From Antedon mediterranea (lineage: Eukaryota; Echinodermata; Crinoidea; Comatulida; Antedonidae), in assembly GCF_964355755.1 (NCBI RefSeq), contig NC_092676.1, positions 22,490,288-22,554,287 of the forward strand: a DNA stretch of 64,000 bases, given 5' to 3'. Under the pieces are notes generated by a model that saw only the letters and a list, made by a program, of their open reading frames with translations, did no database searches and was not told where the DNA came from. Of this stretch, positions 1 to 13,600 are shown piece after piece. The first letter of the stretch is position 1. Every line of letters starts with the position of its first letter. The translations under genes and the position numbers were made by a program.

Positions 1-1961
1 GGTACGTCCTTAGTCGTCCAGTATAAGTTAGAGTGCGACCACTGGTTCCGTTTACTCAGCCCTCATCTTTTAAATTTGAGTGTAACTCAATTACGATAAA
101 AAAATTTAAAATATAGTGAAAATTGATACTGTATTTGTGAGAAAATGGCGGATTGTTCCTGGGAGTCACTTGGTGGGATTATACTAGGGTACCTCCTTAG
201 TTGTCCAGTAGAAGTTAGAGTGGGACCACTGGTCCCGTTTACTCAGCCCTCATCTTTAACGTTTGAGTGTAACTCAATTACGATTAATATTTTAAAATAT
301 AGTGAAATTTGATACTGTATTTGTGAGAAAATGGCGGATTGTTCCCGGGAGTCACTTGGTGTGATTATACTAGGGTAACTTCTTAGTTGTCCAGTTTAAG
401 TTAGAGTGGGACCACTGGTCCCGTTTACTCAGCCCTTATCTTTAAAATTTGAGTGTAACTCAATTACGATTAATATTTTAAAATATAGTGAAATTTGATA
501 CTGTATTTGTGAGAAAATGGTGGATTGTTCCTGGCAGTCACTTGGTGGGATTATACTAGGGTACCCCCTTAGTCGTCCAGTATAAGTTAGAGTGGGACCA
601 CTGGTCCGGTTTACTCAGCCCTCATCTTTAAAATTTGAGTGTAACTCATTTACGATTTTAAAAATATAGTGAAATTTGATACTGTATTTGTGAGAAAATG
701 GCGGATTGTTCCTGGGAGTCACTTGGTGGGATTATACTTGGGTACCCACTTAGTCGTCCAGTATAAGTTAGAGTGGGACCACTGGACCCGTTTACTCAGC
801 CCTCATCTTTTAAATTTGAGTGTAACTCAATTACGATAAAAAAATTTAAAATATAGTGAAAATTGATACTGTATTTGTGAGAAAATGGCGGATTGTTCCT
901 GGGAGTCACTTGGTGGGATTATACTAGGGTACCTCCTTAGTTGTCCAGTAGAAGTTAGAGTGGGACCACTGGTCCCGTTTACTCAGCCCTCATCTTTAAC
1001 GTTTGAGTGTAACTCAATTACGATTAATATTTTAAAATATAGTGAAATTTGATACTGTATTTGTGAGAAAATGGCGGATTGTTCCCGGGAGTCACTTGGT
1101 GTGATTATACTAGGGTACCTTCTTAGTTGTCCAGTTTAAGTTAGAGTGGGACCACTGGTCCCGTTTACTCAGCCCTTATCTTTAAAATTTGAGTGTAACT
1201 CAATTACGATTAATATTTTAAAATATAGTGAAATTTGATACTGTATTTGTGAGAAAATGGCGGATTGTTCCTGGCAGTCACTTGGTGGGATTATACTAGG
1301 GTACCCCCTTAGTCGTCCAGTATAAGTTAGAGTGGGACCACTGGTCCGGTTTACTCAGCCCTCATCTTTAAAATTTGAGTGTAACTCATTTACGATTTTA
1401 AAAATATAGTGAAATTTGATACTGTATTTGTGAGAAAATGGCGGATTGTTCCTGGGAGTCACTTGGTGGGATTATACTTGGGTACCCACTTAGTCGTCCA
1501 GTATAAGTTAGAGTGGGACCACTGGTCCCGTTTACTCAGCCCTCATTTTTAAAATTTGAGTGTAACTCATTTACGATTTTTAAATTATAGTGAAATTTGA
1601 TACTGTATTTGTGAGAAAACGGCGGATTGTTTCTGGGAGTCACATGGTGGGATTATACTAGGGTACGTCATTAGTCGTCCAGTATAAGTTAGAGTGCGAC
1701 CACTGGTCCCGTTTACTCAGCCCTCATCTTTAAAATTTGAGTGTAACTCAATTATGATTTTTAAAATATAGTGAAATTTGAAACTGTATTTGTGAAAAAA
1801 CGGCGGATTGTTCCTGAGAGTCACTTGGTGGGATTGTACTAGGGTACCTCCTTGGTCGTCCAGTAAAAGTTAGAGTGGTACCACTGGTTCCGTTTACTCA
1901 GCCCTCATCTTTTAAATTTGAGTGTAACTCATTTACGATTTTTAAAATATAGTGAAATTTG
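1..1961 (+). repeat. Satellite array, forward orientation, with a 4-monomer higher-order repeat
   Basis: Tandem monomers of 181-187 bp. Each begins at a GGTACC-like KpnI word (positions 1, 188, 374, 560, 741, 928 and so on). Monomers 1-4 (1-740) recur almost unchanged at 741-1480, an exact 740-bp higher-order period with the same diagnostic variants in the same order. Each monomer carries a conserved core: GGGACCACTGGTCCC, CTCAGCCCTCATCTTT, TTGAGTGTAACTCAA and GAGAAAATGGCGGATTG. No open frame is maintained. It resembles pericentromeric or subtelomeric satellite DNA, but its chromosomal location cannot be read from the sequence. Confidence 0.97.
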
Positions 1962-4900
1962 TACCAGTGGTCCCACTCTAAACTATATTTTAAAAATCGT
2001 AAATGAGTTACACTCAAATTTTAAAGATGAGGGCTGAGTAAACGGAACCAGTGGTCCCACTCTAACTTCTACTGGACAACTAAGGAGGTACCCTAGTATA
2101 ATTCCACCAAGTGACTCCAAGGAACAATCCGCCATTTTCTCACAAATACAGTATCAATTTTCACTATATTTTAAATTTTTTTACCGTAATTGAGTTACAC
2201 TCAAATTTAAAAGATGAGGGCTGAGTAAACGGAACCAGTGGTCGCACTCTAACTTATACTGGACGACTAAGGACGTACCTTAGTATAATGCCACCATTTG
2301 ACTCCCAGGAACAATCCGCCGTTTTCTCACAAATACAGTATCAAAATTCACTATATTTTTAAAATCGTAAATGAGTTACACTCAAATTTTAAAGATGAGG
2401 GCTGAGTAAACGGGACCAGTGGTCCCACTCTAACTTATACTGGACAACTAAGGAGGTACCCTAGTATAATCCCACCAAGTGACTCTCTGGAACAATCCGC
2501 CGTTTTCTCACAAATACAGTTTCAAATTTTACTATATTTTAAAAATCGTAAATGAGTTACACTCAAATTTTAAAGATGAGGGCTGAGTAAACGGGACCAG
2601 TGGTCCCACTCTAACTTATACTGCACAACTAAGGGGGTACCCTAGTATAATCCCACCAAGTGGCTCCCAGGAACAATCCGCCATTTTCCCACAAATACAG
2701 TATCAAATTTCACTATATTTTAAAATATTAATCGTAAATGAGTTACACTCAAATTTTAAAGATAAGGGCTGAGTAAACGGGACCAGTGGTCCCACTCTAA
2801 CTTAAACTGGACCACTAAGGAGGTACCCTAGTATAATCCCACCAAGTGACTCTCGGGAACAATCCGCCATTTTCTCACAAATACAGTATCAAATTTCACT
2901 ATATTTTACAATATTAATCGTAATTGAGTTACACTCAAACGTTAAAGATGAGGGCTGAATAAACGGGACCAGTGGTCCCACTCTAACTTCTACTGGACAA
3001 CTAAGGAGGTACCCTAGTATAATCCCACCAAGTGACTCCAAGGAACAATCCGCCATTTTCTCACAAATACAGTATCAATTTTCACTATATTTTAAAATGT
3101 TTTACCGTAATTGAGTTACACTCAAATTTTAAAGATAAGGGCTGAGTAAACGGGACCAGTGGTCCCACTCTAACTTAAACTGGACAACTAAGGAGGTACC
3201 CTAATATAATCCCACCGAGTGACTCTCGGGAACAATCCGCCATTTTCTCACAAATACAGTATCAAATTTCACTATATTTTAAAATATTATTCGTAATTGA
3301 GTTACACTCAAACGTTAAAGATGATGGCTGAGAAAACGGGACCAGTGGTCCCACTCTAACTTCTACTGGACGACTAAGGACGTACCTTAGTATAATGCCA
3401 CCATGTGACTCCCAGGAACAATCCGCCGTTTTCTCACAAATACAGTATCAAATTTCACTATATTTTTAAAATCGTAAATGAGTTACACTCAAATTTTAAA
3501 GATGAGGGCTGAGTAAACGGGACCAGTGGTCCCACTCTAACTTATATTGGACGACTAAGGGGGTACCCTAGTATAATCCCACCAAGTGACTTTCAGGAAC
3601 AATCCGCTGTTTTCTCACAAATACAGTATCAAATTTCACTATTTTTTAAAAATCGTAAATGAGTTACACTCAAATTTTAAAGATGAGGGCTGAGTAAACG
3701 AGACCAGTGGTCCCACTCTAACTTATACTGGACAACTAAGGAGGTACCCTACTATAATCCCACCAAGTGACTCTCAGGAACAATCCGCCGTTTTCTCACA
3801 AATACAGTTTCAAATTTTACTATATTTTAAAAATCGTAAATGAGTTACACTCAAATTTTAAAGATGAGGGCTGAGTAAACGGGACCAGTGGTCCCACTCT
3901 AACTTATACTGCACAACTAAGGGCGTACCCTAGTATAATCCCACCAAGTGGCTCCCAGGAACAATCCGCCTTTTTCTCACAAATACAGTATCAAATTTCA
4001 CTATATTTTAAAATATTAATCGTAAATGAGTTACACTCAAATTTTAAAGATAAGGGCTGAGTAAACAGGACCAGTGGTCCCACTCTAACTTAAACTGGAC
4101 AACTAAGGAGGTACCCTAGTATAATCCCACCAAGTGACTCTCGGGAAAAATCCGCCATTTTCTCACAAATACAGTATCAAATTTCACTATATTTTAAAAT
4201 ATTAATCGTAATTGAGTTACACTCAAACGTTAAAGATGAGGGCTGAGTAAACGGAACCAGTGGTCGCATTCTAACTTATACTGGACGACTAAGGACGTAC
4301 CTTAGTATAATGCCACCATGTGACTCCCAGGAACAATCCGCCGTTTTCTCACAAATACAGTATCAAATTTCACTATATTTTTAAAATCGTAAATGAGTTA
4401 CACTCAAATTTTAAAGATGAGGGCTGAGTAAACGGGACCAGTGGTCCCACTCTAACTTATAATGCACAACTAAGGGGGTACCCTAGTATAATTTCACCAA
4501 GTGGCTCCCAGGAACAATCCGCCATTTTCTCACAAATACAGTATCAAATTTCACTATATTTTAAAATATTAATCGTAAATGAGTTACACTCAAATTTTAA
4601 AGATAAGGGCTGAGTAAACGGGACCAGTGGTCCCACTCTAACTTAAACTGGACAACTAAGGAGGTACCTTAGTATAATCCCACCAAGTGACTCTCGGGAA
4701 CAATCCGCCATTTTCTCACAAATACAGTATCAAATTTCACTTATTTTACAATATTAATCGTAATTGAGTTACACTCAAACGTTAAAGATGAGGGCTGAGT
4801 AAACGGGACCAGTGGTCCTACTCTAACTTCTACTGGACAACTAAGGAGGTACCCTAGTATAATCCCACCAAGTGACTCCAAGGAAAAATCCGCCATTTTC

Positions 4901-7900
4901 TCACAAATACAGTATCAATTTTCACTATATTTTAAAATGTTTTACCGTAATTGAGTTACACTCAAATTTTAAAGATAAGGGCTGAGTAAACGGGACCAGT
5001 GGTCCCACTCTAACTTAAACTGGACAACTAAGGAGGTACCCTAGTATAATCCCACCAAGTGACTCTCGGGAACAATCCGCCATTTTCTCACAAATACAGT
5101 ATCAAATTTCACTATATTTTAAAATATTAATCGTAATTGAGTTACACTCAAACGTTAAAGATGAGGGCTGAGTAAACGGGACCAGTGGTCCCACTCTAAC
5201 TTCTACTGGACGACTAAGGACGTACCTTAGTATAATGCCACCATGTGACTCCCAGGAACAATCCGCCGTTTTCTCACAAATACAGTATCAAATTTCACTA
5301 TATTTTTAAAATCGTAAATGAGTTACACTCAAATTTTAAGGATGAGGGCTGAGTAAACGGGACCAGTGGTCCCACTCTAACTTATACTGGACAACTAAGG
5401 AGGTACCCTAGTATAATCCCACCAAGTGACTCTCGGGAACAATCCGCCGTTTTCTCACAAATACAGTTTCAAATTTTACTATATTTTAAAAATCGTAAAT
5501 GAGTTACACTCAAATTTTAAAGATGGGGGCTGAGTAAACGGAACCAGTGGTCCCACTCTAACTTATACTGCACAACTAAGCGGGTACCCTAGTATAATCC
5601 CACCAAGTGGCTCCCAGGAACAATCTGCCATTTTCTCACAAATACAGTATCAAATTTCACTATATTTTAAAATATTAATCGTAAATGAGTTACACTCAAA
5701 TTTAAAAGATGAGGGCTGAATAAACGGGACCAGTGGTCCCACTCTAACTTATACTGGACTACTAAGGAGTCACCCTAGTATAATCCCACCAAGTGACTCT
5801 CAGGAACAATCCGCCGTTTTCTCACAAATACAGTATCAAATTTCACTATATTTTAAAAATCGTAAATGAGTTACACTCAAATGTTAAAGATGAGGGCTGA
5901 GTAAACGGGACTAGTGGTCCCACTCTAACTTATACTGGACAACTAAGGAGGTACCCTAGTATAATCCCACCAAGTGACTCCCAGGAACAATCCGCCATTT
6001 TCTCACAAATACAGTATCAAATTTCACTATATTTTAAAATATTAATCGTAATTGAGTTACACTCAAACGTTAAAGATGAGGGCTGAGTAAACGGGACCAG
6101 TGGTCCCACTCTAACTTCTACTGAACAACTAAGGAGGTACCTTAGTATAATCCCACCAAGTGAATCCAAGGAACAATCCGCCATTTTCTCACAAATACAG
6201 TATCAATTTTCACTATATTTTAAAATTTTTTACAGTAATTGAGTTACACTCAAATTTAAAACATGAGGGCTGAGTAAACGGAACCAGTGGTCGCACTCTA
6301 ACTTATACTGGACGACTAAGGACGTACCTTAGTATAATGCCACCATGTGACTCCCAGGAACAATCCGCCGTTTTCTCACAAATACAGTATCAAATTTCAC
6401 TATATTTTTAAAATCGTAAATGAGTTACACTCAAATTTTAAAGATGAGGGCTGAGTAAACGGGACCAGTGGTCCCACTCTAACTTATACTGGACAACTAA
6501 GGAGGTACCCTAGTATAATCCCACCAAGTGACTCTCAGGAACAATCCACCGTTTTCTCACAAATACAGTTTCAAATTTTACTATATTTTAAAAATCGTAA
6601 ATGAGTTACACTCAAATTTTAAAGATGAGGGCTGAGTAAACGGGACCCGTGGTCCCACTCTAACTTATACTGCACAACTAAGGGGGTACCCTAGTATAAT
6701 CTCACCAAGTGGCTCCCAGGAACAATCCGCCATTTTCTCACAAATACAGTATCAAATTTCACTATATTTTAAAATATTAATCGTAAATGAGTTACACTCA
6801 AATTTTAAAGATAAGGGCTGAGTAAACGGGACCAGTGGTCCCACTCTAACTTAAACTGGACAACTAAGGAGGTACCCTAGTATAATCCCACCAAGTGACT
6901 CTCGGGAACAATCCGCCATTTTCTCACAAATACAGTATCAAATTTCACTATATTTTACAATATTAATCGTAATTGAGTTACACTCAAACGTTAAAGATGA
7001 GGGCTGAGTAAACGGGACCAGTGGTCCTACTCTAACTTCTACTGGACAACTAAGGAGGTACCCTAGTATAATCCCACCAAGTGACTCCAAGGAAAAATCC
7101 GCCATTTTCTCACAAATACAGTATCAATTTTCACTATATTTTAAAATGTTTTACCGTAATTGAGTTACACTCAAATTTTAAAGATAAGGGCTGAGTAAAC
7201 GGGACCAGTGGTCCCACTCTAACTTAAACTGGACAACTAAGGAGGTACCCTAGTATAATCCCACCAAGTGACTCTTGGGAACAATCCGCCATTTTCTCAC
7301 AAATACAGTATCAAATTTCACTATATTTTAAAATATTAATCGTAATTGAGTTACACTCAAATGTTAAAGATGAGGGCTGAGTAAACGGGACCAGTGGTCC
7401 CACTCTAACTTCTACTGTACGACTAAGGACGTACCTTAGTATAATGCCACCATGTGACTCCCAGGAACAATCCGCCGTTTTCTCACAAATACAGTATCAA
7501 ATTTCACTATATTTTTAAAATCGTAAATGAGTTACACTCAAATTTTAAAGATGAGGGCTGAGTAAACGGGACCAGTGGTCCCACTCTAACTTATACTGGA
7601 CAACTAAGGAGGTACCCTAGTATAATCCCACCAAGTGACTCTCGGGAACAATCTGCCATTTTCTCACAAATACAGTATCAAATTTCACTATATTTTAAAA
7701 TATTAATCGTAATTGAGTTACCCTCAAACGTTAAAGATGAGGGCTGAGTAAACGGGACCAGTGGTCCCACTCTAACTTCTACTGGACAACTAAGGAGGTA
7801 CCCTAGTATAATCCCACCAAGTGACTCCAAGGAAAAATCCGCCATTTTCTCACAAATAGGCCTACAGTATCAATTTTCACTATATTTTAAAATGTTTTAC

Positions 7901-8956
7901 CGTAATTGAGTTACACTCAAATTTAAAAGATGAGGGCTGAGTAAACGGAACCAGTGGTCGCACTCTAACTTATACTGGACGACTAAGGGCGTACCTTAGT
8001 ATAATGCCACCATGTGACTCCCAGGAACAATCCGCCGTTTTCTCACAAATACAGTATCTATTTTCACTATATTTTTTAAATCGTAAATGAGTTACACTCA
8101 AATTTAAAAGATGAGGGCTGAGTAAACGGGACCAGTGGTCCCACTCTAACTTATACTGGACTACTAAGGAGGCACCCTAGTATAATCCCACCAAGTGACT
8201 CTCAGGAACAATCCGCCGTTTTCTCACAAATACAATATCAAATTTCACTATATTTTAAAAATCGTAAATGAGTTACACTCAAATGTTAAAGATGAGGGCT
8301 GAGTAAATGGGACCAGTGGTCCCACTCTAACTTATACTGGACAACTAAGGAGGTACCCTAGTATAATCCCACCAAGTGACTCCCAGGAACAATCCGCCAT
8401 TTTCTCACAAATACAGTATCAAATTTCACTATATTTTTTAAATCGCAAATGAGTTACACTCAAATTTAAAAGATGAGGGCTGAGTAAATGGTACCAGTGG
8501 TCTCACTCTAACTTATAGTGTACGACTAAGGAGGTATCCTAGTATAATCCCACCAAGTGACTCCCAGGAACAATCCGCCATTTTCTCACCAATACAGTTT
8601 CAAATTTAACTATATTTTAAAAATTGTAATTGAGTTACACTCAAATTTTAAAGATGAGGGCTGAGTAAACGGGACCAGTGGTCGCACTCTAACTTATACT
8701 GGACGACTAAGGGGGTACCCTAGTATAATCCCACCAAGTGACTCCCAGGAACAATCCGCCATTTTCTCACAAATACAGTTTCAAATTTAACTATATTTTA
8801 AAAATTGTAATTGAGTTACACTCAAATTTTAAAGATGAGGGCTGAGTAAACGGGACCATTGGTCCCACTCTAACTTATACTGGACGACTAAGGGGGTACC
8901 CTAGTATAATCCCACCTAGTGAATCCCAGGAACAATCCGCCGTTTTTCTCACAAAT
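1962..8956 (-). repeat. Satellite array, inverted orientation, with long-period higher-order structure
   Basis: The same roughly 184-bp monomer continues on the opposite strand for about 7 kb. Diagnostic variants recur at long spacing. For example, the variant TATTTTACAATATTAATCG occurs near 2902, 4742 and 6951, spacings of about 1840 and 2209 bp, or 10 and 12 monomers. This points to higher-order repeats differing by two monomers through unequal exchange. One monomer (about 7858) has an 8-bp insertion containing GGCCTA. The last monomer ends near 8956 in the middle of the CACAAATA core. Confidence 0.96.
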
Positions 8957-9273
8957 ATTTAATTCCTAATACCATAAAAGCCATAAGTAACAATGAAAAT
9001 GTAAAGAATGCACAAACGGCGTTTCATAGTTATTGTTGGCTGGAAAAAATAAAAGTGGGCTGGCTTATTGTTGGCTGGCTTATTGTTGGCTAGCTTGACA
9101 CAAGCTCGATCGTAGACGTGACACAACAACATACACACCGCCCCCGCCGAAAGGTTTTGAGAGGCAAGTACTTCTCTATAGAGCGCCATTTATGCCTTTA
9201 GAAATAGAAAGAAAGAAGGAATTGTAATATCTGTTCATATGTTATAAACAATGTGCTTCAGGTAGACTTAATT
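8957..9273. other. Unique-looking spacer after the satellite
   Basis: No gene is visible. It contains a short 15-bp direct repeat (GGCTGGCTTATTGTT, two full copies plus partial ones, 9031-9096). A short minus-strand frame across it has no recognisable domain and overlaps that repeat, so it is not called. Confidence 0.6.
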
Positions 9274-9831
9274 TGGAGCACAGTGAAATAAACAAATACA
9301 AAAACATTCAGAACTAATGTTTCTAGAATTAAAAAATATTTTTTATACTTGGTATAGGCCTATGTTCAATATTGGTTACTTCATCCGTAATGCAACAGAA
9401 AAATAAGTCTTGATTTTAGTAATTTTGCGTTCGTTTAAAATGTATATTTATGATAGAACATACAATTCCAACACATTTTTTAAACTTAATTTTTTATCAT
9501 CATAAAATAATTTTCCTACACATTTGAAATGTGGTAGTATACGTTCAATAGGCCTAGGTTACTACACGTTCAATATGTTACTGACATCATTCACATCGTT
9601 AACAGATGTTTTTTTATGATCGCTAAAGTTGTAAAAAAAATGTGTTGGAATTGTAAGTTAATTGTTCTTTTATAAGTCTTAGACAAACGCAGGTTATTAA
9701 AATCACTATTTTTTCTTTTGCATTACGGATGGAGTAACCGATATTGAATTCATGTACTAAGTTTGAAATATTTTTGAATTCGAAGTATTTTTTCTCGAAG
9801 TTTTTATATGTTACTATTTCGTTGTGCTCCA
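9274..9831. mobile_element. Large fold-back (inverted-repeat) element
   Basis: Two arms of about 270 bp are reverse complements of each other around a centre near 9555. The ends are TGGAGCACAGTGAAAT (9274) and the complement ATTTCGTTGTGCTCCA (9831). Well-preserved inner blocks are AATATTGGTTACTTCATCCG (from 9370) against its complement near 9745, and ACAATTCCAACACATTTTTT (from 9463) against its complement at 9634-9653. It codes for nothing recognisable. It looks like a fold-back or non-autonomous DNA element; the target-site duplication is not clear. Confidence 0.75.
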
Positions 9832-10245
9832 CTGGTGGCGCCAAATTGGATCCACTGGAGCACAGTGTGTTAACAAACCAAAAGATATTTTAATTAGCGA
9901 CTTTATTTCAATTTTCACTGTGCTCGTGCCAACTTGGGTCCATTGTGAGCATATAAATATAAGCATACGAAAAAATATTGCAATTTAGTGACTTATTCCT
10001 ATTTTGTATCACTGTACTCCACTGGTGCTAAATTGGGTCCGCTGGAGCACAGTGTATTAACATACGAAAAATATATTAAAATTTAGTTACTTTATTTCTA
10101 TGTTATTATCACTGTGCTCCACTAGCGCCAAATTGGATTCACTTGAGCATTGTGTATAACATACGAAAAGATATTAACATTTAGTGACTTTATTTCTATT
10201 TTTTATCACTGTGCTCCACACCGGTGCCAAATTGGGTCCACTGAA
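9815..10245. repeat. Tandem array of ~96-bp hairpin units
   Basis: Five diverged copies start at CACTGTGCTCC-like words near 9821, 9917, 10010, 10110 and 10206. Most units contain an inverted pair, CACTGTGCTCCA then TGGAGCACAGTG, around GCGCCAAATTGGATCCA-like spacer. This is the same terminal motif as the fold-back element just upstream, so the array probably grew from that element's end. Confidence 0.8.
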
Positions 10246-10446
10246 CCAGTTACCGTAGTAGGCTACTATTTCTATTTCAGAAGTTAATAAAGGCATAAAT
10301 GGATGAATGACGTTCTGAATATACCTCACACAACACCTTGTTACTCAACCATAAAGATAGTATTAGTGATCTTTGATCTTTCGTCGTTGCTTTACAATTA
10401 TTCTAGTAGGCCTATCGCCGGAGAGTGCAGCCCTTTGTCAATCAAA

Positions 10447-10498
10447 TGACGTCACAATTTAGTATAGCGCGATTCGTGGACGTGACCGGTAATAAAAG
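10447..10498 (+). promoter_or_regulatory. Putative core promoter of the methyltransferase gene (CRE plus TATA-like)
   Basis: A perfect palindromic cAMP response element, TGACGTCA, lies at 10447-10454. An AATAAAAG TATA-like box is at 10491-10498. A GC-richer stretch follows, and the start codon is about 130 bp downstream at 10629. The spacing fits a transcription start near 10525 and a 5' leader of about 100 nt. CRE function is known for CREB/ATF factors; its use here is inference. Confidence 0.5.
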
Positions 10499-10628
10499 TT
10501 TGTAGCCGGCCCGCACTACTTATTTCTGTTAGAACGGGGGTTAGAACAAACGTCAGTTCTGAGTTAGTTTGTTGTATCTTCTGTAAAGTTTTTGGATACT
10601 CTAAAAGTTGTCGGCAGAAACTTTACCA

Positions 10629-13600
10629 ATGGATTTCACATTAAACACGCAGGTATTAAGACTTTTACCAGCTGATATGTGCGATGTTGATGTACTTGTA
10701 GTTGCTAGTAATCCACTGAGATGGAGGTTAGTATTGTCGGCCGAGTAGATTAAACAAATATTTCTTCTGCCTAAACCCAGCGGTGTTCTCTTCGTGAAGC
10801 ATTTCTTAAAATTTAGTATAGTATAACAAGCTATTTATATCTCATTAAGTTTTTAGCAACGGCAATGTTTTGTAATTTGAATTGTAATTATAAAATTTAA
10901 ATTTAGATAATATCGAGTCATAGTCATGCAATGGGTCATGACGGGTTAGCTACAGACCGTTAAACGCATTGTTGATGATTCAATTGGCATGTGGGCCTAC
11001 CTTCCTATCATCGGATATGATTTGTTAATGCCGGCGCCATCCATTTTTTAACATGTCACAACTTTATTTAAATTTAAATTTATTTTTTAAATATAAATGG
11101 AACACTACAAAAAGACTTTGGCGTCATCCGACTAGAACGTATGTTATTATGAATTCATTTTGATCAGGCAATCCACTTTACAACAATAGTTGAATAGTGG
11201 GGGATATTATAGTTATAGTTATAAATTTTGATAAGCGATTGTGAGCAAATTCGGTTTTATGATCGCATTCATTCACTTGACTCAATTACCACACAAAAAG
11301 TGTACAGTATCATTCCCAAATCGACTATTGTATGCCTACCATGTGTTTATTTGCAAAACCGATTTTTACAGAACTATATTTACCGATTTAAACGAACTAA
11401 TTTGCTCTGTATAAGCCAAAACTTAGACTGGAGGCCTTTGACAGTCCCGTACCGGAGTTCCTCCATCGGTTCGTTTCGGACTCGATCGACTCTCACGCAG
11501 CAACGCGAGTTTATCAAAATTATGGTGCGACGACAGTCAAAATGAATCGCACCCGCATCTGATACGCCAGTACTACAGTATTACATTGTGTGATCGATTG
11601 ATTACGTGACTGTTGCGTTATTACTTGGCAAAATTTGGCAAAAAGAATTTTGCCAAGTATAGTATTTACTTTGTTTGTATGTACTAGAGGGTGAGCTCGC
11701 TTCGCTCGCTCCCCCTCTAGGAAGTGTAGACGATGGTTTTCGGAATGATAATGTTCTCCTTTTTATACGTTTTCTGTCGGTTACCATTATTGAAAATGCT
11801 TGACATTCGTAAAACTAAACTACTTTGTTTCACAGTGTTTTAGATGATTAATAACATTTTAAAGTACAGTTTTTATTGTTTGGTAGGGCCCTTTGGGGAG
11901 GCGGAGGTCATTTGAGGGAGGTGCTTATTCGAGGGATATATGTTAAATTTTGTAGTTTTAATAATATGGTAACATTTATAATCAAATGAAATCCTCTAAT
12001 AGATATGAAAAGTGCTAAAAAAGAATAACAAATGCTTGGTAAATAGTAGATAACAGTGCGGTGAATTCTACTACAAATAGTACCGTATAATTGTGTTGTT
12101 ATAAATATGTGGATGGACGTTTATTAGATAGTTGGGTTGGGGGGGGGGGGATTTATTATTCAAAGTGATGTTTTTAGAGAGGCGTTTATTCAAATGAATA
12201 CCATCCTAATAATTATTAATACATTATTTAATTTAATCATCTTTTGAAACTAACTGCCGTGACAGAGTGGGCCCAAGAAAGAAGACATTATGGTACGGCT
12301 TGCAACATGGGCAGACATCTCGGTCCTAACGGGACACAGGAAGATAGCCTACAGTTATTCCTGCAAGCTTACTCAAAATAAAACTCAGCTATCGGGATTT
12401 CACGCGAAAAATGTCTTATCATCAAATCTCCCTATGTAATTTTATAATACTATTCCCCACAATATATTCTGATTCTTTATGGCGTATATTTAATTTGATC
12501 TTTATTAATTTGCAGTATAATTCCTATTATTTAACTACTGTACACACGCGCCGCGGTATGTTTTAAAATAAACAAAAAACTGAAATGGCTATGATTAATG
12601 GCCTATATCTGATTTTTTTTTCGTCTTCCAAAGGGACACTGTATTGATTGATGGAAAGTGCCTGTTTCCAGTCACCTTTAGGGTCAAATCTATTATTTTA
12701 ACTGCTCCCTTGTGTATAAAAGAGAGAAAATATTTGAAACCAGGTTTTTGCAAGGTGAACTTATCTTAAACCCGGAAATTACTTTGACCGGGAAGAATTG
12801 AAATTGAGATGAAAATCTAATGTTGAAATCATAAATTGTGTTAAAAAACTCTTTATAATATCTTCCTAAGATAGAAATATGGAACAATAGCGTCGCCGTG
12901 AACACTAATGTTATCAAATCTACGTTTCGCGGTACATCTCAGATAGATAAGGTAGGTATCCAAGGCGGAGATTTGTACCGAAGTTTTTGCATTGTGCTCG
13001 CCTATGTCAGAATTAACCATAATTTATATATAGATGTATGTATGTTTGTATGTATGTTTCTTTCTTAGCACGATAGCGCCTACAGTTTTCAAGTTATCGT
13101 TCTGAATTTTTGGGTGTAGATAGGTATATACTTTCAGACCATGCCTATTGAAAATCAACAAAATTGGTTTATTAATAACTTCACAAATAACAAAAATGAT
13201 ATTATTTTCAGACCGGCTAGTGTTAAAAGATAGGAGACAATTTTCAAAAGCCGGTGAGCAGTTTTAAAGTAACACGTAAACTGAAATTACATTTTCTCGA
13301 GAACTACTTGTCCAAAAACCTCATTTTTGGACAAGAGGCAAGGGTTATAATTTGTGATTTGTAATTTGAAAACAAAATTTTATTCAATGTACCGGCTTTT
13401 TCATACAAATAGTTAAAAAAAATCTATTTATCTATTAAATAGCACGCATTCTGTCTTCTTTTAACATGGACATATTCTTTGATATGGACCAAAACATTAG
13501 TCGACTGGTCAAGCGGTTAAGCTTACGACATGGGTTAAGGCAGAGGCGCCGCAAATCGGCACAGCTTCAAGACACTCCTCGATCATTATTCTGGTCAATC

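Noticed and set aside
1-8956. Possible coding repeats in the 184-bp array
   Set aside because: No frame stays open across monomers on either strand, and none of 60 codons or more is present.
11228-11545. 105-codon plus-strand ORF in methyltransferase intron 1
   Set aside because: No domain, no homology I recognise, low-complexity codon use; likely chance.
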